From positions 498,160,190-498,224,189 of the forward strand of contig CM060990.1 of assembly GCA_030765065.1 (NCBI GenBank): a stretch of 64,000 nt of DNA, given 5' to 3'. The number at the start of each line of letters is the position of its first letter. Position 1 is the first letter of the stretch. The notes beneath the pieces were generated by a model that made no database searches, was not told the origin of the DNA, and was given only the letters and a program-made list of their open reading frames with translations. The DNA comes from Deroplatys truncata. Its lineage: Eukaryota; Arthropoda; Insecta; Mantodea; Mantidae. Position numbers and translations under genes: made by a program. Positions 14,305-25,885 of this stretch are shown here, piece after piece.

Positions 14305-15375
14305 ATGACAGTGTTTACAAATCAAGGGTATCTAGATATGCTGCTTACGTATGGCAAAGCTGAGTGCAACGCGCGTAAAGCCCAACGCTTGTATAGGGAT
14401 AAGTTTCCTAACAGGATTCCAAATCCAAGATAACTTACCGCAGTAGCTCAATGAGTACGAGAGTCGGGAAGTATGATTCCACACCCTGAAAGCCGAGGTC
14501 CACAGCGCTCGAATGCGGTACTGCAGGTGAAGGAAGCAATTTTGCAACTAATAGAAGAGGATCCAGGTGCTACTACCCGCGGTATTGCAAGTAATGTTTG
14601 TGTATCAAATTGGACTGCTCATAGAACATTAAGGGAACAGTTACTTCGCCCACATCATATCCAAAGAATGCAACTTCAAAGTGAAAATGATTATCCTCCT
14701 AGAGTAGCATTCTGCCAATGGTTGAAAGATCAGTATTTGCGTAATGCTATTTTTTCTTCACAGATGCTGGTAACTGATGATGCGTGTTTCGCGCGTAATG
14801 GTGTTTTGAATTTCCACAACAACCATACGTGGGCTCTAAAATCCACATACAGTGCGACAAGATCATTTCCAGCACCAGTTTTCACTGAATGTCTGGGCTG
14901 GAGTAATTAGAGATAAGTTGATAGGTCTTGTTGCATTACCCACAAGAATGACTCGAGCAACGTATAGGCAGTTTCTTATAAACATACTGCCCACCGATTT
15001 GGAGGATGTCCCTCTTCAAACAAGGCAAAATATGTGGTTTATACATGACGGGGCGCCCCCTCACATTAGTACAATTGTTCGGCGACATTTTAGTCGCACG
15101 TTTCCTGATCGCTGGATAGGACGATTTGGACCAGCACCTTGGCCTGCAATATCCTAGAACTTAATTCATTGGATTTTTTCCTGGGAACATTTGAAGAGCA
15201 AGGTGTACCATGAGGAGGTTACTACCATTGTAATCTTCTCACATGTGTATTTGAAGCAGCCCTAGAGATTGGGCAGAGCGCAGAAGCGCTAGCAAGTGTA
15301 GGACAAAATTGGCTTAAAAGATGTGATACTTGCATAGATTCTAACATGCACATTTTGAGCATCTTCTCTAAATAA
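14305..15375 (+). pseudogene. Tc1/mariner-related DDE transposase pseudogene with DUF4817-type N-terminus
   Basis: ATG at 14,305 starts TNQGYLDMLLTYGKAECNAR..., a DUF4817-type helix-turn-helix region, stopping at a TAA after IPNPR. Coding resumes in another frame with GPQRSNAVLQVKEAILQLIE (about 14,500), then the first catalytic block VTDDACFARNG (about 14,770) and, after a further frame change, VWAGVIRDKLIGL and the second block FIHDGAPPH (15,037-15,063). The expected third acidic block after RWIGRFGP is destroyed by a stop and shift at about 15,155-15,180; weak downstream similarity ends at TAA 15,373. At least three frame breaks make it inactive. It lies within the gap between the two LINE pieces, so it or a larger element containing it inserted there. 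Terminal repeats could not be fixed by eye. Confidence 0.85.
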
Positions 15376-15954
15376 GCATACCATGGTGTTCATGTTGCCC
15401 AACAGTTTTGCGTAATAAATTTACTGAATTTAAAAACGCTGAATTTGTTTTAATATTCACCTTACACCTGTATACGTTACTTACAAGTCGCATTTGAGTA
15501 TTCTTTATTTGTGATCTTCAAACTAAATGCTGTTCTTGTACGTAGGTCGTTTCATACAACCCGCTCACGCACGTTTTACCTCAACTTTCGGAAACACTGC
15601 AGGGATAGTGTGAAAAACCACCTCTCCTCTTCTTACCTGCAGTAGCTGATAAGTTAAGATATGTGGCGAAACCTGTTTTCGAGGGCAGACCTAATAGCCT
15701 TACTATTAAACAGTCGTAGGTGTAAACGCATGTATGGTAGCGGAAAAACATTAGTAAACAAAACATTCTCTCTTTAGTCCTGCTCTGTTGCAATGTTGTG
15801 TAGATCATGTGTTCGACCATGTTCAGTTATCTCTTTGACCTTTCACAGTAGTTGCATTGTTCATATGCACGTTTTTATTCGTCATATTTCAATCTATCAG
15901 CTCGCGAAATTTGTGCACCCATACCTCAAACGCTCTATATATGTGGTATACGCA
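15376..15954. other. spacer between transposase remnant and LINE RNase H piece
   Basis: No gene seen. It presumably contains the 3' end of the inserted transposon and its boundary with the LINE, but I could not place the junction. Confidence 0.5.
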
Positions 15955-16346
15955 GGAAACTCACAACTGGCGCTTACTTTGACACCATCACTATTTATAT
16001 GGCAGAAGCTATAGCTATTTTATAGGGCATTGAAACTCATTCAACGGCAACCAACACCGTGCGTATATATTTTTTCCGACTGTCTCTACCTTTTGCTCGT
16101 CCTTCATCGTCCTTACAGATAAATCAAACGCCAAATATATGAGATCCTTATCCTTTGTTTACTCCACCAACTCTGTTGTACTGTTTCCTTTCATCTTATT
16201 TGGATACCCAGCCATGTCGGCATATTTGGAAATGCATTCTTTGATACTGCCGCTATAACTGCGACTTTTGCAACTTCTATCACCCCTGATATTTTATCCT
16301 CCTCAATCCTGCCGTCTCCCCTGGAGACAATAAACAGTATGTCATT
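15955..16346 (+). pseudogene. LINE retrotransposon fragment: rest of RNase H domain
   Basis: Plus-strand frames give LALTLTPSLF, then LFYRALKLIQ...CVYIFSDCL (the Glu-helix and SDS-like Asp region of RNase H) and, after frame changes, LIWIPSHVGIFGNAFFDTAA, which is the diagnostic end of LINE RNase H (W-x-P-S-H-x-G-x-x-G-N-x-x-A-D-x-A-A). In-frame stops and shifts are present. It continues the RNase H domain that starts at about 13,770. Similarity ends abruptly near 16,346, where a tRNA-derived repeat begins. Confidence 0.8.
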
Positions 16347-16555
16347 TCTAAACAATTTGTGATCCCCTTGTAGTTTACCGGAAAAATGCGAGTCAGATGG
16401 AGAACTTAATGTCCTACTGGTATGTTGTCATGGTAGCTCAGTAGTTAGAGAAACCGCACGGAAACTGAGAAATCCGTGGTTCAAATCCCAGCTATGGCAT
16501 TTAATTTTTCAGTCCTCTGGCTCTACCTTTCCAACCTTGTCTTACACAAATGCCA
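16347..16555 (+). mobile_element. tRNA-derived SINE-like repeat, copy 1
   Basis: Shares its full length with a second copy 318 bp downstream. The tRNA-like part at about 16,428-16,500 has an A-box-like TGGTAGCTCAGTAGTTAGAG and a B box GGTTCAAATCC, followed by CAGCTATGGCATTTAATTTT. An extra leader (AAACAATTTG...TTTACCGGAAAAATGCGAGTCAG) precedes the tRNA-like part, so the unit is not a plain tRNA. Confidence 0.65.
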
Positions 16556-16665
16556 GTGTAGAGGAACAAGTAATTTATTAATTGACGTGATAGAGGCTAA
16601 ACTAATGAAGCCCGGGACTTAAAATACGTACGGCATTGTTAGCCGCCATTGGGGTATGGCACCTC

Positions 16666-16855
16666 AAAACAATTTGAGATGTTCTTGTGGTTTACCGGAA
16701 AAAATGCGAGTCAGCTGGAGAATTTAATGTCCTACCGGCATGTTGCCATGGTATCTCAATGGTTAGAGCAACTGGACGAAAATTGGGAGATCCCTGGTTC
16801 ACATTCCGGTTGTGGCACTGATTTTTTCAGTCCTCTGATTCTACCTTTCCAAGAG
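16666..16855 (+). mobile_element. tRNA-derived SINE-like repeat, copy 2
   Basis: Diverged copy of the preceding repeat with the same leader (AAACAATTTGAGATG...TTTACCGG), A-box region GGTATCTCAATGGTTAGAGC and B box GGTTCACATTCC. Its end abuts recognisable piggyBac coding sequence. Confidence 0.65.
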
Positions 16856-17864
16856 ACAGGTACTTTACTATCCGAAACAACTTGAAGTTAAGAGATGACC
16901 TTACAGTTACAGCAGAAGAAAACGTCAAGGATAAATTCTGGAATGTCCAATTCCTTCTTCACTCAGTGTGGTCAGGATGTTTATCAAATGAAACATAGCC
17001 TAATATGGCCACTGATGAGCATACTATTCATTCTATGTTCATGTACCAGCAAGGTGATACATCACTGGGAAACCCAATCCTTGTGGTGCGAAGTGCTTCG
17101 TTGTCACAGCTTCCGACGGTCCTCCATTATATTTCTGCATTTATCAGGCATCTGGAGATGAAATACACACATTTCAGACAATGACATCAAGGATTTAGAT
17201 ATAGATGGAAGAGTTGTGCTGAGGTTGTCTGAAAATACACCTCCTTGCTTTACATTGTACATATTTTTTCGCCCCCATACGGTTATTAGACATTTCTCAT
17301 TACGAAACTCAGTGCCAGGCTACAGGAGCCCTTTGCAAATCCAATATACCACCAAATATTACCTTCAAATCTAAAAGTGATATGAGAAAAACTGGCCGAG
17401 GCTCACTTGGTGAGAAAGTTCGGAATGACGGATAAATATGTATCTTGAAATGATATGATAACAAACCAGTAATTCTAGCTTCATAAGTACAAGGTAAAGA
17501 TCCTGAGGATAAGTGTCAACGTTGGTCCAAAAATAAGGAATATGTTATAGTTAACTATGCTACCATAGTGAGAAATTACAATATGTTTATAAGAGGAGTT
17601 GATTTTCTGGACAGAGTGACCAGTTATTACAGCATTCGTGCCAGGACCAAGAATGGATAATTCGAATGAATATGCGTTTTTTTTATTTCGCTATAGCAGT
17701 TAGCTGGATTGAACATAGAAGACATCAAGGAATCCTAAAATCTCCAAAAAGGACACATTAAACTATTTGAGTTTCAGGATTCTGCTACAAAAATAGCTGT
17801 GTAAGTTCCCAGGTGAATGCACTCCATCTGAATATGAACCAAGTGAACCATCACAGTAGTATTA
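16856..17864 (+). pseudogene. piggyBac-family transposase pseudogene, 5' segment
   Basis: Plus-strand pieces match the piggyBac/PGBD layout in order: LKLRDDLTVTAEENVKDKFW and VQFLLHSVW (about 16,890-16,980), a degraded DDE core, GRVVLRLSENTPP (about 17,205), SDMRKTGRGSLGEKVRNDG (about 17,377), DPEDKCQRWSKNKEYVIVN, the conserved VRNYNMFIRGVDFLDRV (about 17,570) and the hydrophobic FFYFAIAVSWIEHRRHQ (about 17,680). Several stops and shifts interrupt it. The reading continues to PSEYEPSEPSQ and is then cut at 17,864 by the 17.2-kb palindromic element; the Cys-rich C-terminal domain resumes at 35,050. Confidence 0.88.
17860..17864. repeat. target-site duplication TATTA, left copy
   Basis: TATTA directly precedes GTCCCGGATGAGCC; the same five bases directly follow CCGGGAC at 35,049. 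The piggyBac frame continues across if one copy is removed. Because the site is symmetric, a 3-bp duplication (ATT) with AG...CT element ends cannot be excluded. Confidence 0.75.
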
Positions 17865-18013
17865 GTCCCGGATGAGCCAATTGTTTTAACGATAATCCTG
17901 CCGCTAGGGGCGCTCGTGTCGCTAGTGTCGCTGCGTGCGACGGCTGCGGCGGTAAGTTTGAAAAGCGCCCTGAGCGGTAGGATTATCGTTAAATCGGTTG
18001 GCTCATCCGGGAC
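17865..18013. repeat. 149-bp terminal unit, itself an inverted repeat (left end)
   Basis: Starts GTCCCGGATGAGCCAA and ends TTGGCTCATCCGGGAC. The inner parts also pair (AACGATAATCCTGCCGCT with AGCGGTAGGATTATCGTT), giving arms of about 50 bp around a GC-rich middle. This is the structure of a small MITE-like unit sitting at the very end of the large palindrome. Confidence 0.93.
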
Positions 18014-18190
18014 GAGTTGAAAGAATTGAGGAAGTGACGTGTAGTGTTTTGATTGGTTCGTTAATTTGGGGTGGGAGATGGAGGAAGGGAGATGGAGGAG
18101 TATGGAGGTCGCGTGATGGAGAGGAGCTGGGTGGCGAGGTGTTGTGTGTGCGGAGGTCGGTACTGAAATGGGGGAAAAGATGGGGAGCGA

Positions 18191-18316
18191 GGGATAAAAA
18201 GTGTAAAGGAAAGTGACGTGTGAAGTTGTGATTGGTGGGAATAAGAAGTGATGTTATTGGTGGAAAGGAGCAAATGAAGGTTGTTGATTGGTAAGAATAA
18301 GAGGGATTATGATTGG
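18191..18316 (-). promoter_or_regulatory. CCAAT/CRE/TATA-like module, left arm, outermost full copy
   Basis: Minus-strand CCAAT boxes at 18,312-18,316, 18,287-18,291, 18,256-18,260 and 18,231-18,235, then CACGTCAC at 18,213-18,220 and a TTTTTATCCC box at about 18,191. CCAAT spacing is about 25-31 bp. Mirror of the module at 34,598-34,725. Transcription would run toward the left end of the element. Confidence 0.5.
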
Positions 18317-18834
18317 TGGAAAAGAAAAAGTTGTGGGAGTGGGGTATGTTGGAGGTGATGGGAAAGGTGAGTTTTGCTAGCAGCAAGATTTGCAAAAGCC
18401 TGTCTTGAACTGATCAGCAATTTTTGAACGTCGGATGGTAGTTTTCTTGAGTGGATAGAGAGATGGGGGCGATATGAGATGCGGTGGCGAAAATGGGGAC
18501 TAGACAAGGTTGTTGAGACAAGAGGTTTAAGGACGAGGAAATTTGGAGGTTAGTGGTGAACACGGCGGTCGCAAGAGGTGGGGGTAAGGAGATGCAGTGG
18601 TGAGAATGGGAACTAAAAGAAGATGGGGGTAGCAAGAGTTTTAGAAGAGTAGATTTTGAGGTTAAAATAGTGGGAACTAAAAATGGCGGAGGGTCTACGA
18701 CAAGGAGATGCGGTGAGAACTAAACAAGATGGCGGTCGCAAGAGGAGGGTAAGGAGATTTGAGGTTACAGTACGAAAACACGAAAGGATATATTCCTACG
18801 CCAAGCAGGTCCGAAAAATAATTATGCGTGTGGT

Positions 18835-18843
18835 ACTTACCTG
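18835..18843 (-). other. splice-donor-like CAG|GTAAGT
   Basis: Plus-strand ACTTACCTG, a perfect 5' splice-site consensus on the minus strand, about 350-400 bp downstream of the promoter-like module at 19,264-19,388. Mirror of 34,071-34,079. Confidence 0.4.
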
Positions 18844-19263
18844 TTACCGGTGTGGATGCGTCACCAAAAGCGCGGCACGCGAGGCGGAAAAATAAAAGCA
18901 AACTGTTTTTGAAAATGCTTAACCAGCTTTAAGATCAACCAACATCACTACGCACTGATATACCTAGGTTTTTAAAGCGGTACAGACACCCTTTGCAGAG
19001 GCGTAATTTAACTATACCAAAAACCTGGTACTGGACCATCGTGATGGTCGCTAGCGTACGTAGGAGCAGGGTTCTCAAGCCGGTCGAAAGCGGTCAAAAA
19101 CGTGTACGACGTAGGTGTTCGCAGTAGCTGCTGTCGAGTCAACCGTCGAGGTGTGAATAAACGAGATCTGTTCTCGCCGGCAATTTGGTTCGGAGATGTG
19201 AGCAGCGGCGAGGTGTTGTCTGTGCGGAGGTCGGGACTGAAAGAGGGAAAAGATGGGGAGCGA

Positions 19264-19388
19264 GGGATAAAAAGTGTAACAGAAAGTGACGTGTGAAGTT
19301 GTGATTGGTGGGAATAAGAAGTGATTTTATTGGTGGAAAGGAGCAAATGAAAGTTGCTGATTGGTAAGAATAAGAGAGGTTATGATTG
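19264..19388 (-). promoter_or_regulatory. CCAAT/CRE/TATA-like module, left arm, second copy
   Basis: Four minus-strand CCAAT boxes (outermost 19,384-19,388), CACGTCAC at about 19,287-19,294 and a TTTTTATCCC box at about 19,264, in the same order and spacing as the other modules. Mirror of 33,525-33,655. Confidence 0.5.
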
Positions 19389-19898
19389 GTGGAAAGAAAA
19401 AGGAGTGGGGTATGTTGGAGGTGATGGGAAAGGTAAGTTTTGCTAGCAACAAGATTTGCAAAAGCCTGTCGTGAACTGATCAGCAATTTTTGAACGTTGG
19501 ATGGTAGTTTTCTTGAGTGGATAGAGAGATGGGGCGATATGAGATGCGGTGGCGAAAATGGGAACTAAACAAGGTGGTTGAGACAAGAGGTTTAAGGACG
19601 AGGAAATTTGGAGGTTAGTGGTGAACATGGCGGTCGCAAGAGGTGGGGGTAAGGAGACGCGGTGGTGAGAATGGGAACTAAAAGAAGATGGCGGTAGCAA
19701 GAGGTTAGAAGAGTAGATTTTGAGGTTAAAATAGCGGGAACTAAAAATGGCGGAGGGTCTGCGACAAGGAGATGCGGTGAGAACTAAACAAGATGGCGGA
19801 CGCAAGAGGAGGGTAAGGAGGTTTGAGGTTACAGTACCAAAACACGAAAGGATATATTCCTACGCCAAGCAGGTGCGAAAAATAATTATGCGTGTGTT

Positions 19899-19907
19899 AC
19901 TTACCTG
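19899..19907 (-). other. splice-donor-like CAG|GTAAGT
   Basis: Plus-strand ACTTACCTG, perfect donor consensus on the minus strand, downstream of the module at 20,387-20,512. Mirror of 33,007-33,015. Confidence 0.4.
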
Positions 19908-20386
19908 TTACCGGTGTGGATGCGTCACCAAAAGCGCGGCACGCGAGGCGGAAAAATAAAAGCAAACTGTTTTTGAAAATGCTTAACCAGCTTTAAGATC
20001 AACCAACATCACTACGCACTGATATACCTAGGTTTTTAAAGCGGTACAGACACCCTTTGCAGAGGCGTAATTTAACTATACCAAAACCTGGTACTGGACC
20101 ATCGTGATGGTCGCTAGCGTACGTAGGAGCAGGGTTCTCAAGCCGGTCGAAAGCGGTCAAAAACGTGTACGACGTAGGTGTTGGCAGTAGCTGCTGCGGA
20201 GGCAACCGTCGAGGTGCGAATGAACGAGATCTGTTCTTGCAGGCAATCTGGTTGAGAGATGAGAGGCGCGGTGGTAAAAATGTGAACTAAATAAGATGGC
20301 GGAGGCACGAAGTTGAGGTTAAGGAGCGGCGAGGTGTTGACTGTGCGGCGGTTGGGGTCTGAAAGAGGGGGAAAGATGGCGAACGA

Positions 20387-20512
20387 GGGATAAAAAGTAT
20401 AACAGAAAGTGACGTGTGAAGTTGTCATTGGTGGGAATAAGAAGTGATGTTATTGGTGGAAAGGAACAAATGAAAGTTGCTGATTGGCGAGAATAAGAGA
20501 GATTATGATTGG
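20387..20512 (-). promoter_or_regulatory. CCAAT/CRE/TATA-like module, left arm, third copy
   Basis: Minus-strand CCAAT boxes from 20,508-20,512 inward, CACGTCAC near 20,410 and TTTTTATCCC at about 20,387. Mirror of 32,402-32,530. Confidence 0.5.
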
Positions 20513-20640
20513 TGGAAAGAAAAAAAGGTGTGGGAGTGTGGTATGTTGGAGGTGATGGAAAAGGCAAGTTTTGCTACCAACAACATTTGCAAAAGCCTAT
20601 CCAGAACTCATCAGCAATTTTAAATAACTAGTGTTTCGGG

Positions 20641-20955
20641 GGTTTTCTCTGGTTGGTAGACGAATGCAAGCTGTTTCTACCATACTTATATTATTCGTCT
20701 TTTTCCTTTTTTTTTTTTAAAACGACTAGTTTTTTTTTTTTTTTTTTTTTTTGGGAGTTTTCTGCGGATGGTAAACAAATGCAAGCTCTTTCTGCTTTTT
20801 CATAGGTTTTCCCTGGTTGGTAGGCGTTTTCTGTACTGGTTGACGAAGGCGTTTCTAATTTTGGAGGTTTTCTCAGGTTTTTAGCGGTTGTCCCTGCCCG
20901 GTAGGCAAATGATGAAGTTTTACCTTGTCGGCGCACGGATACTAGGCACGTACTG

Positions 20956-20986
<31 letters not shown>

Positions 20987-21180
20987 GAGAGACAGACAGA
21001 CACACAGACAGGCACACACACACGGACATGTTTCCAAAAATTCTTTTTTTTTTTTTTTTTTTTTTTTTTTTGATTCAGGAGGTCTCAAAACGTGTATTTC
21101 CGGTGAAATCTCGGTATCGAATTTTTGGGCGGAATGCAATACTTCCCCTACTTACTATACGTAGTAGAGAAAGTAAAAAA
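20641..21180. repeat. poly-T, CA-repeat and dispersed-repeat tail (left arm)
   Basis: Several related boxes of the type TTTTCCCTGGTTGGTAGGCG / TTGTCCCTGCCCGGTAGGC recur, with two long T-runs (about 20,710-20,752 and 21,045-21,071), a CA/CAGA tract at 20,961-21,023 and, at 21,141-21,174, an imperfect hairpin with the core TACTATACGTAGTA. The CA-tract, T-run and hairpin order recurs at 22,070-22,240, as in 3' ends of dispersed arthropod repeats. Confidence 0.7.
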
Positions 21181-21391
21181 GTATTGAAAAATTTAAGGAA
21201 ATAACAAGCAATATCTCAAAAGTGTACTATCTTGTTTTCAAGGGTTTTCCAGATCGGCAAGCGTTAGAATACTCTTAGAGCTTTTTTCAGGTTTTTTAGC
21301 GGTTGTCCCTGGCCGGTAGGCAATTGATAAAGTTTTTCTATAACGACGTCGTTTTGGCTTGTGGCGCACGGTTCCTAGGCACGTACTCGCG

Positions 21392-21448
<57 letters not shown>

Positions 21449-23870
21449 ATAGTAGCGTATAAAAAAACTGATTTGTTACACTCACATAACTTTCTCTACT
21501 CTTGTACAATCTAATTGGTAGCTTTTAAGCGATAGTCAAATATTTTAACGCTGGTTGCTATGTGGCGAATTCCATTCTGTTTGCATGTTCAGGACATAAA
21601 AAAAATGAATAAACGAATTTGAGAAAAAGTATAAGTATTGGAAAATTTAAGGAAATAACAAGCAATATCTCGAAAACGGTTCACTCAACAAAAGAAACGT
21701 ATATGACATAAGTTGTGTATTTTAACGCGATCTACATTTTTTGTGTAGTAAAATTTTGTCTATCTCTTATGGTTTACCAGTTATGCAAAAAAGTCGTTCA
21801 CAATGAAGAATATTTTTGGAGACATTCCCAGAAAATTCGAGATATACATTTTATTTGACATGACAATATCTTAAACATATTATGTTTTAATCAAAATCGT
21901 TAGAGCCGTTTTTGAGAAAATTAAAATTTTCGAAAAATGTTCCATGTAAAGGGTAGTCTGGGGTGGGGGGATTTTCTTGAAAACCTTCGTGTCGCATCTC
22001 TGGAAGATACTGAACCTAAATACCAAGTTTGGTGTTTATCCGACTGTTCGTTTTTGAGTTATGCTGTTCACAGACACACAGACACACAGACAGACACACA
22101 CACGGACATGTTTCCAAAAATGCTTTTTTTTTTTGGATTCAGAGATTCTCAAAACATGTATTTCCAGTGAAATCTCGGTAACGAATTTTTGGGTGGAATG
22201 CAATACTTCCCCTACTTACTATACGTAGTAGAGAAAGTAAAAATGAATAACGCATTTGAGAAAAAGTATAAGTATTGGAAAATTTAAAGGAAATAACAAG
22301 CAATATCTCGAAATACGGTTCACTCAACAAAATAAATGTATATGGCATAAGTTGTGTATTTTAACGCGATCTACATTTTTTGTGTAGCAAACTTTTGTCT
22401 ATCTCTTACGGTTTATCAGTTATGAAAAAGTCGTTCACAATGAAGAATTCTTTTGGAGACATTCCCAGAAAATTCGAGATATACATTTCATTTCTCTCGA
22501 CATTATCTTAAATATATGATATTTTCATCAAAATCGTTAGAGCCATTTTTTAATACAAAGAGAACGGGATTTTACAAGTGAAACAGTACTGTGATAACGA
22601 TACCACTGAAACAAAAAAAAAAATCTGATGTGTAACACTCACATGACTTTCTCAACTCTTGTACAAAGTATTTTTACAAACGCTTATTCCCCATCTAGTT
22701 CATGTTAATCGAGATAAACATTTGCAAAATCTATTTTATTGCTAATTTTCTTGTATAAAAAAAAAATCTGATGTGTAACACTCACATGACGTTCTCTACT
22801 CTTGTACAAAGTATTTTTACAAACGCTTATGCTCCATCTAGTTCATGTTAATCGAGAAAAACATTTGCAAACTCTATTTTATTGCTAATTTTCTTGTAGA
22901 TGTAGGGGAAAATATATTTACAAGGGGAATATAGAAAAACAGTAGCCTTTAAGCACATACATATCTCTTAATAGCTGGTTGCTATGTGCAACACCATTCT
23001 TTTTGCCACAGATTAATACTGTTTGCATATCAAAGACAAAAAAAAATGAATAACGAAGTCCCATTTGAGAAAATAAATATTGGAAAATTAACAAACAATA
23101 TCTCGAAAACGGTTCACTCAACAACAAAAATGTATATTACATAAGATGTGTATTTTAACGCGATCTACATTTTTTGTGTAGTAAAATTTTGTCTATCTCT
23201 TACGGTTTTTCAGTTATGAAAAAGACGTTCACAATGAAGAATACTTTTGGAGACATTCCCAGAAAATTCGAGATATACATTTCATTTCTCACGACATTAT
23301 ATTAAACATACGATATTTTTCATCAAAATCGTTAGAGCCATTTTTTTTTTAATACAAAGAGAACGGGATTTCACAAGTGAAACAGTACTGTGATAACGAT
23401 ACCAACAAAACTAATTATTATTCACCCACTGAAACACATAAAAAAAATCTGATGTGTAACACTCACATGACTTTTCTCATCTCTTGTACAAAGTATTTTT
23501 ACAAACGCTTATTCCCCATCTAGTTCATGTTAATCGAGATAAACATTTGCAAACTCTGTTTTATTGCTAATTTTGTTGTAGATGTAGGGAAAATATATTT
23601 ACAAGGGGAATATAGAAAAACAGTAGCCTTTAAGCACATACATATCTCTTAATAGCTGGTTGCTATGTGCAGTACCATTCTTTTTGCCACAGATTAATAC
23701 TCTTTGCATATCAAAGACAAAAAAAAAATGAATAACGAATTCCCATTTGAGAAAATAACTATTGGAAAATTTAAGTAAATAACAAGCAATATCTCGAAAA
23801 CGGTTCACTCAACAATAAAGATGTATATGACATAAGTTGTGTATTTTAACGCGATCTACATACTTTCGTA
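21181..23870. repeat. four diverged copies of a ~0.6-0.8-kb repeat (left arm)
   Basis: The string GCAATATCTCGAAAACGG (or close variants) followed by TTCACTCAACA...ATTTTAACGCGATCTACAT appears at about 21,663, 22,296, 23,094 and 23,783. Between copies are GACATTCCCAGAAAATTCGAGATATACATT and AATCGTTAGAGCC blocks. An alternating CG/CA tract lies at 21,388-21,444. No coding potential. Confidence 0.8.
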
Positions 23871-24329
23871 CTCACCTATAAGATATAGAGGGTAGAGGTC
23901 GTACGAACGTAGCACTTTGAGAATCTATATTCAACAGTTGGTGTTACTCCTTAGAAAGGAAGTATCTGCTGATTTTTATTTAATTCTTTACATTTTACAT
24001 AGCACGTATGCACTGGCACAACACAAAAGCACTACACACAATACTCAGTTTTAATATTTGCACTAATAACATCAGGAATAACTGAAGTCTGCAAACAGTC
24101 ATTTCCCATGTGCAGCCTTACGTACAGAAAACGTGTGTGGCTGATCTATGTGTAAAAAGAGCCTGAGAGCGGATGTACGTCAGCGGTAAAATCTTTTAAA
24201 TGCATTTTTATTGGCGATGGTAGAAATCGTGCAGTGGTGGATCGTGAAAATTCATATAAATGGATGTATCACCTCATAATAAGCCTCTATATACCAAGAA
24301 TATTGAGTTTTTAAAAAGTCAGCAACTGT
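23871..24329. other. unique-looking segment of the left arm
   Basis: No ORF or repeat. On the minus strand a donor-like ATAG|GTGAGTAC is present (plus-strand mirror at about 29,044-29,055), so this could be a captured exon edge. Confidence 0.4.
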
Positions 24330-25885
24330 ACCTGTGTTTCTATACGTGAACGTCAGATGGCAGCTTCGATACGTGTCCACGGAGACCTTAGTGCTAGGCA
24401 ACTGTACCTCTGTTTCTATACGTGAACGGCAGATTGCAGCTTCGATACGTGTCCACGGAGACCTTAGTGCTAGGCAACTGTACCTCTGTTTCTATACGTG
24501 AACGGCAGATTGCAGCTTCGATACGTGTCCACGGAGACCTTAGTGCTAGGCAACTGCACCTCTGTTTCTATACGTGAACGGCAGATTGCAGCTTCGATAC
24601 GTGTCCACGGAGACCTTAGCGCTAGGCAACTGCACCTCTGTTTCTATACGTGAACGGCAGATTGCAGCTTCGATACGTGTCCACGGAGACCTTAGTGCTA
24701 GGCAACTGTACCTCTGTTTCTATACGTGAACGGCAGATTGCAGCTTCGATACGTGTCCACGGAGACCTTAGTGCTAGGCAACTGTACCTCTGTTTCTATA
24801 CGTGAACGGCAGATTGCAGCTTCGATACGTGTCCACGGAGACCTTAGTGCTAGGCAACTGCACCTCTGTTTCTATACGTGAACGGCAGATTGCAGCTTCG
24901 ATACGTATCCACGGAGACCTTAGTGCTAGGCAACTGCACCTCTGTTTCTTTACGTGAACGGCAGATTGCAGCTTCAATACGTGTCCACGGAGACCTTAGT
25001 GCTAGGCAACTGTACCTCTGTTTCTATACGTGAACGGGAGATTGCAGCTTCGATACGTGTCCACGGAGACCTTAGTGCTAGGCAACTGCACCTCTGTTTC
25101 TATACGTGAACGTCAGATTGCAGCTTCGATACGTGTCCACGGAGACCTTAGTGCTAGGCAACTGCACCTCTGTTTCTATACGTGAACGGCAGATTGCAGC
25201 TTCGATACGTATCCACGGGGACCTTAGTGCTAGGGAACTGCACCTCTGTTTGTATACGTGAACGGCAGATTGCAGCTTCAATACGTGTACACGGAGACCT
25301 TAGTGCTAGGCAGCTGTACCTCTGTTTCTATACGTGAACGGCAGATTGCAGCTTCGATACGTGTCCACGGAGATCTTAGTGCTAGGCAGCTATACCTGTT
25401 TCTATACGTCAACGGCAGATTGCAGCTTCGATACGTGTTCACGGAGACCTTAGTGCTAGGCAACTGTACCTGTGTTTCTATACGTGTCCACGGAGACCTT
25501 AGTGCTAGACAACTGTACCTCTGTTTCTATACGTGAACGGCAGATTGCAGCTTCAATACGTGTCCACGGAGACCTTAGTGCTAGTGCTAGGCAACTATAC
25601 CTCTGTTTCTATACGTGAACGGCAGATTGCAGGTTCGATACGTGTCCACGGAGATCTTAGTGCTAGGCAACTATACCTGTTTCTATACGTGAACGGCAGA
25701 TTGCAGCTTCGATACGTGTCCACGGAGACCTTAGTGCTAGGCAACTGTACCTGTGTTTCTATACGTGAACGTCAGATGGCAGCTTCGATACGTGTCCACG
25801 GAGACCTTAGTGTTAGGCAACTGTACCTCTGTTTCTATACGTGAACGGCAGATTGCAGCTTCGATACGTGTCCACGGAGACCTTT
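24330..25885. repeat. 76-bp tandem array, left arm, about 20 copies
   Basis: Unit begins CAGCTTCGATACGTGTCCAC; successive starts at 24,361 and 24,437 give a period of 76 bp. Most copies differ by one or two bases; late copies carry small deletions and one CTAGTG duplication (about 25,575). The period is not a multiple of three, so apparent frames rotate. Mirror array at 27,038-28,593. Confidence 0.97.

Larger units (their letters stand above)
18014..20640 (-). repeat. promoter-module repeats of the left arm (~1,064-bp tandem duplication plus a third partial copy)
   Basis: A stretch around 18,683-18,900 recurs at 19,747-19,960 (offset 1,064) with very high identity, and a third partial module lies at 20,070-20,600. 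Each module, read on the minus strand, runs CCAAT cluster, CACGTCAC, TTTTTATCCC, then a leader and a splice-donor-like CAGGTAAGT. Between modules there are repeated AAGATGGCGG-type boxes (reverse of CCGCCATCTT, YY1-like). Open frames are Ser/Pro/His-rich shadows of this composition; I find no protein. Confidence 0.8.

Noticed and set aside
18003..20567. Ser/Pro/His-rich ORFs of 60-130 codons, also mirrored at 32.3-34.9 kb
   Set aside because: They overlap on both strands, rest on CCAAT/pyrimidine-rich repeats, and show no family motif.
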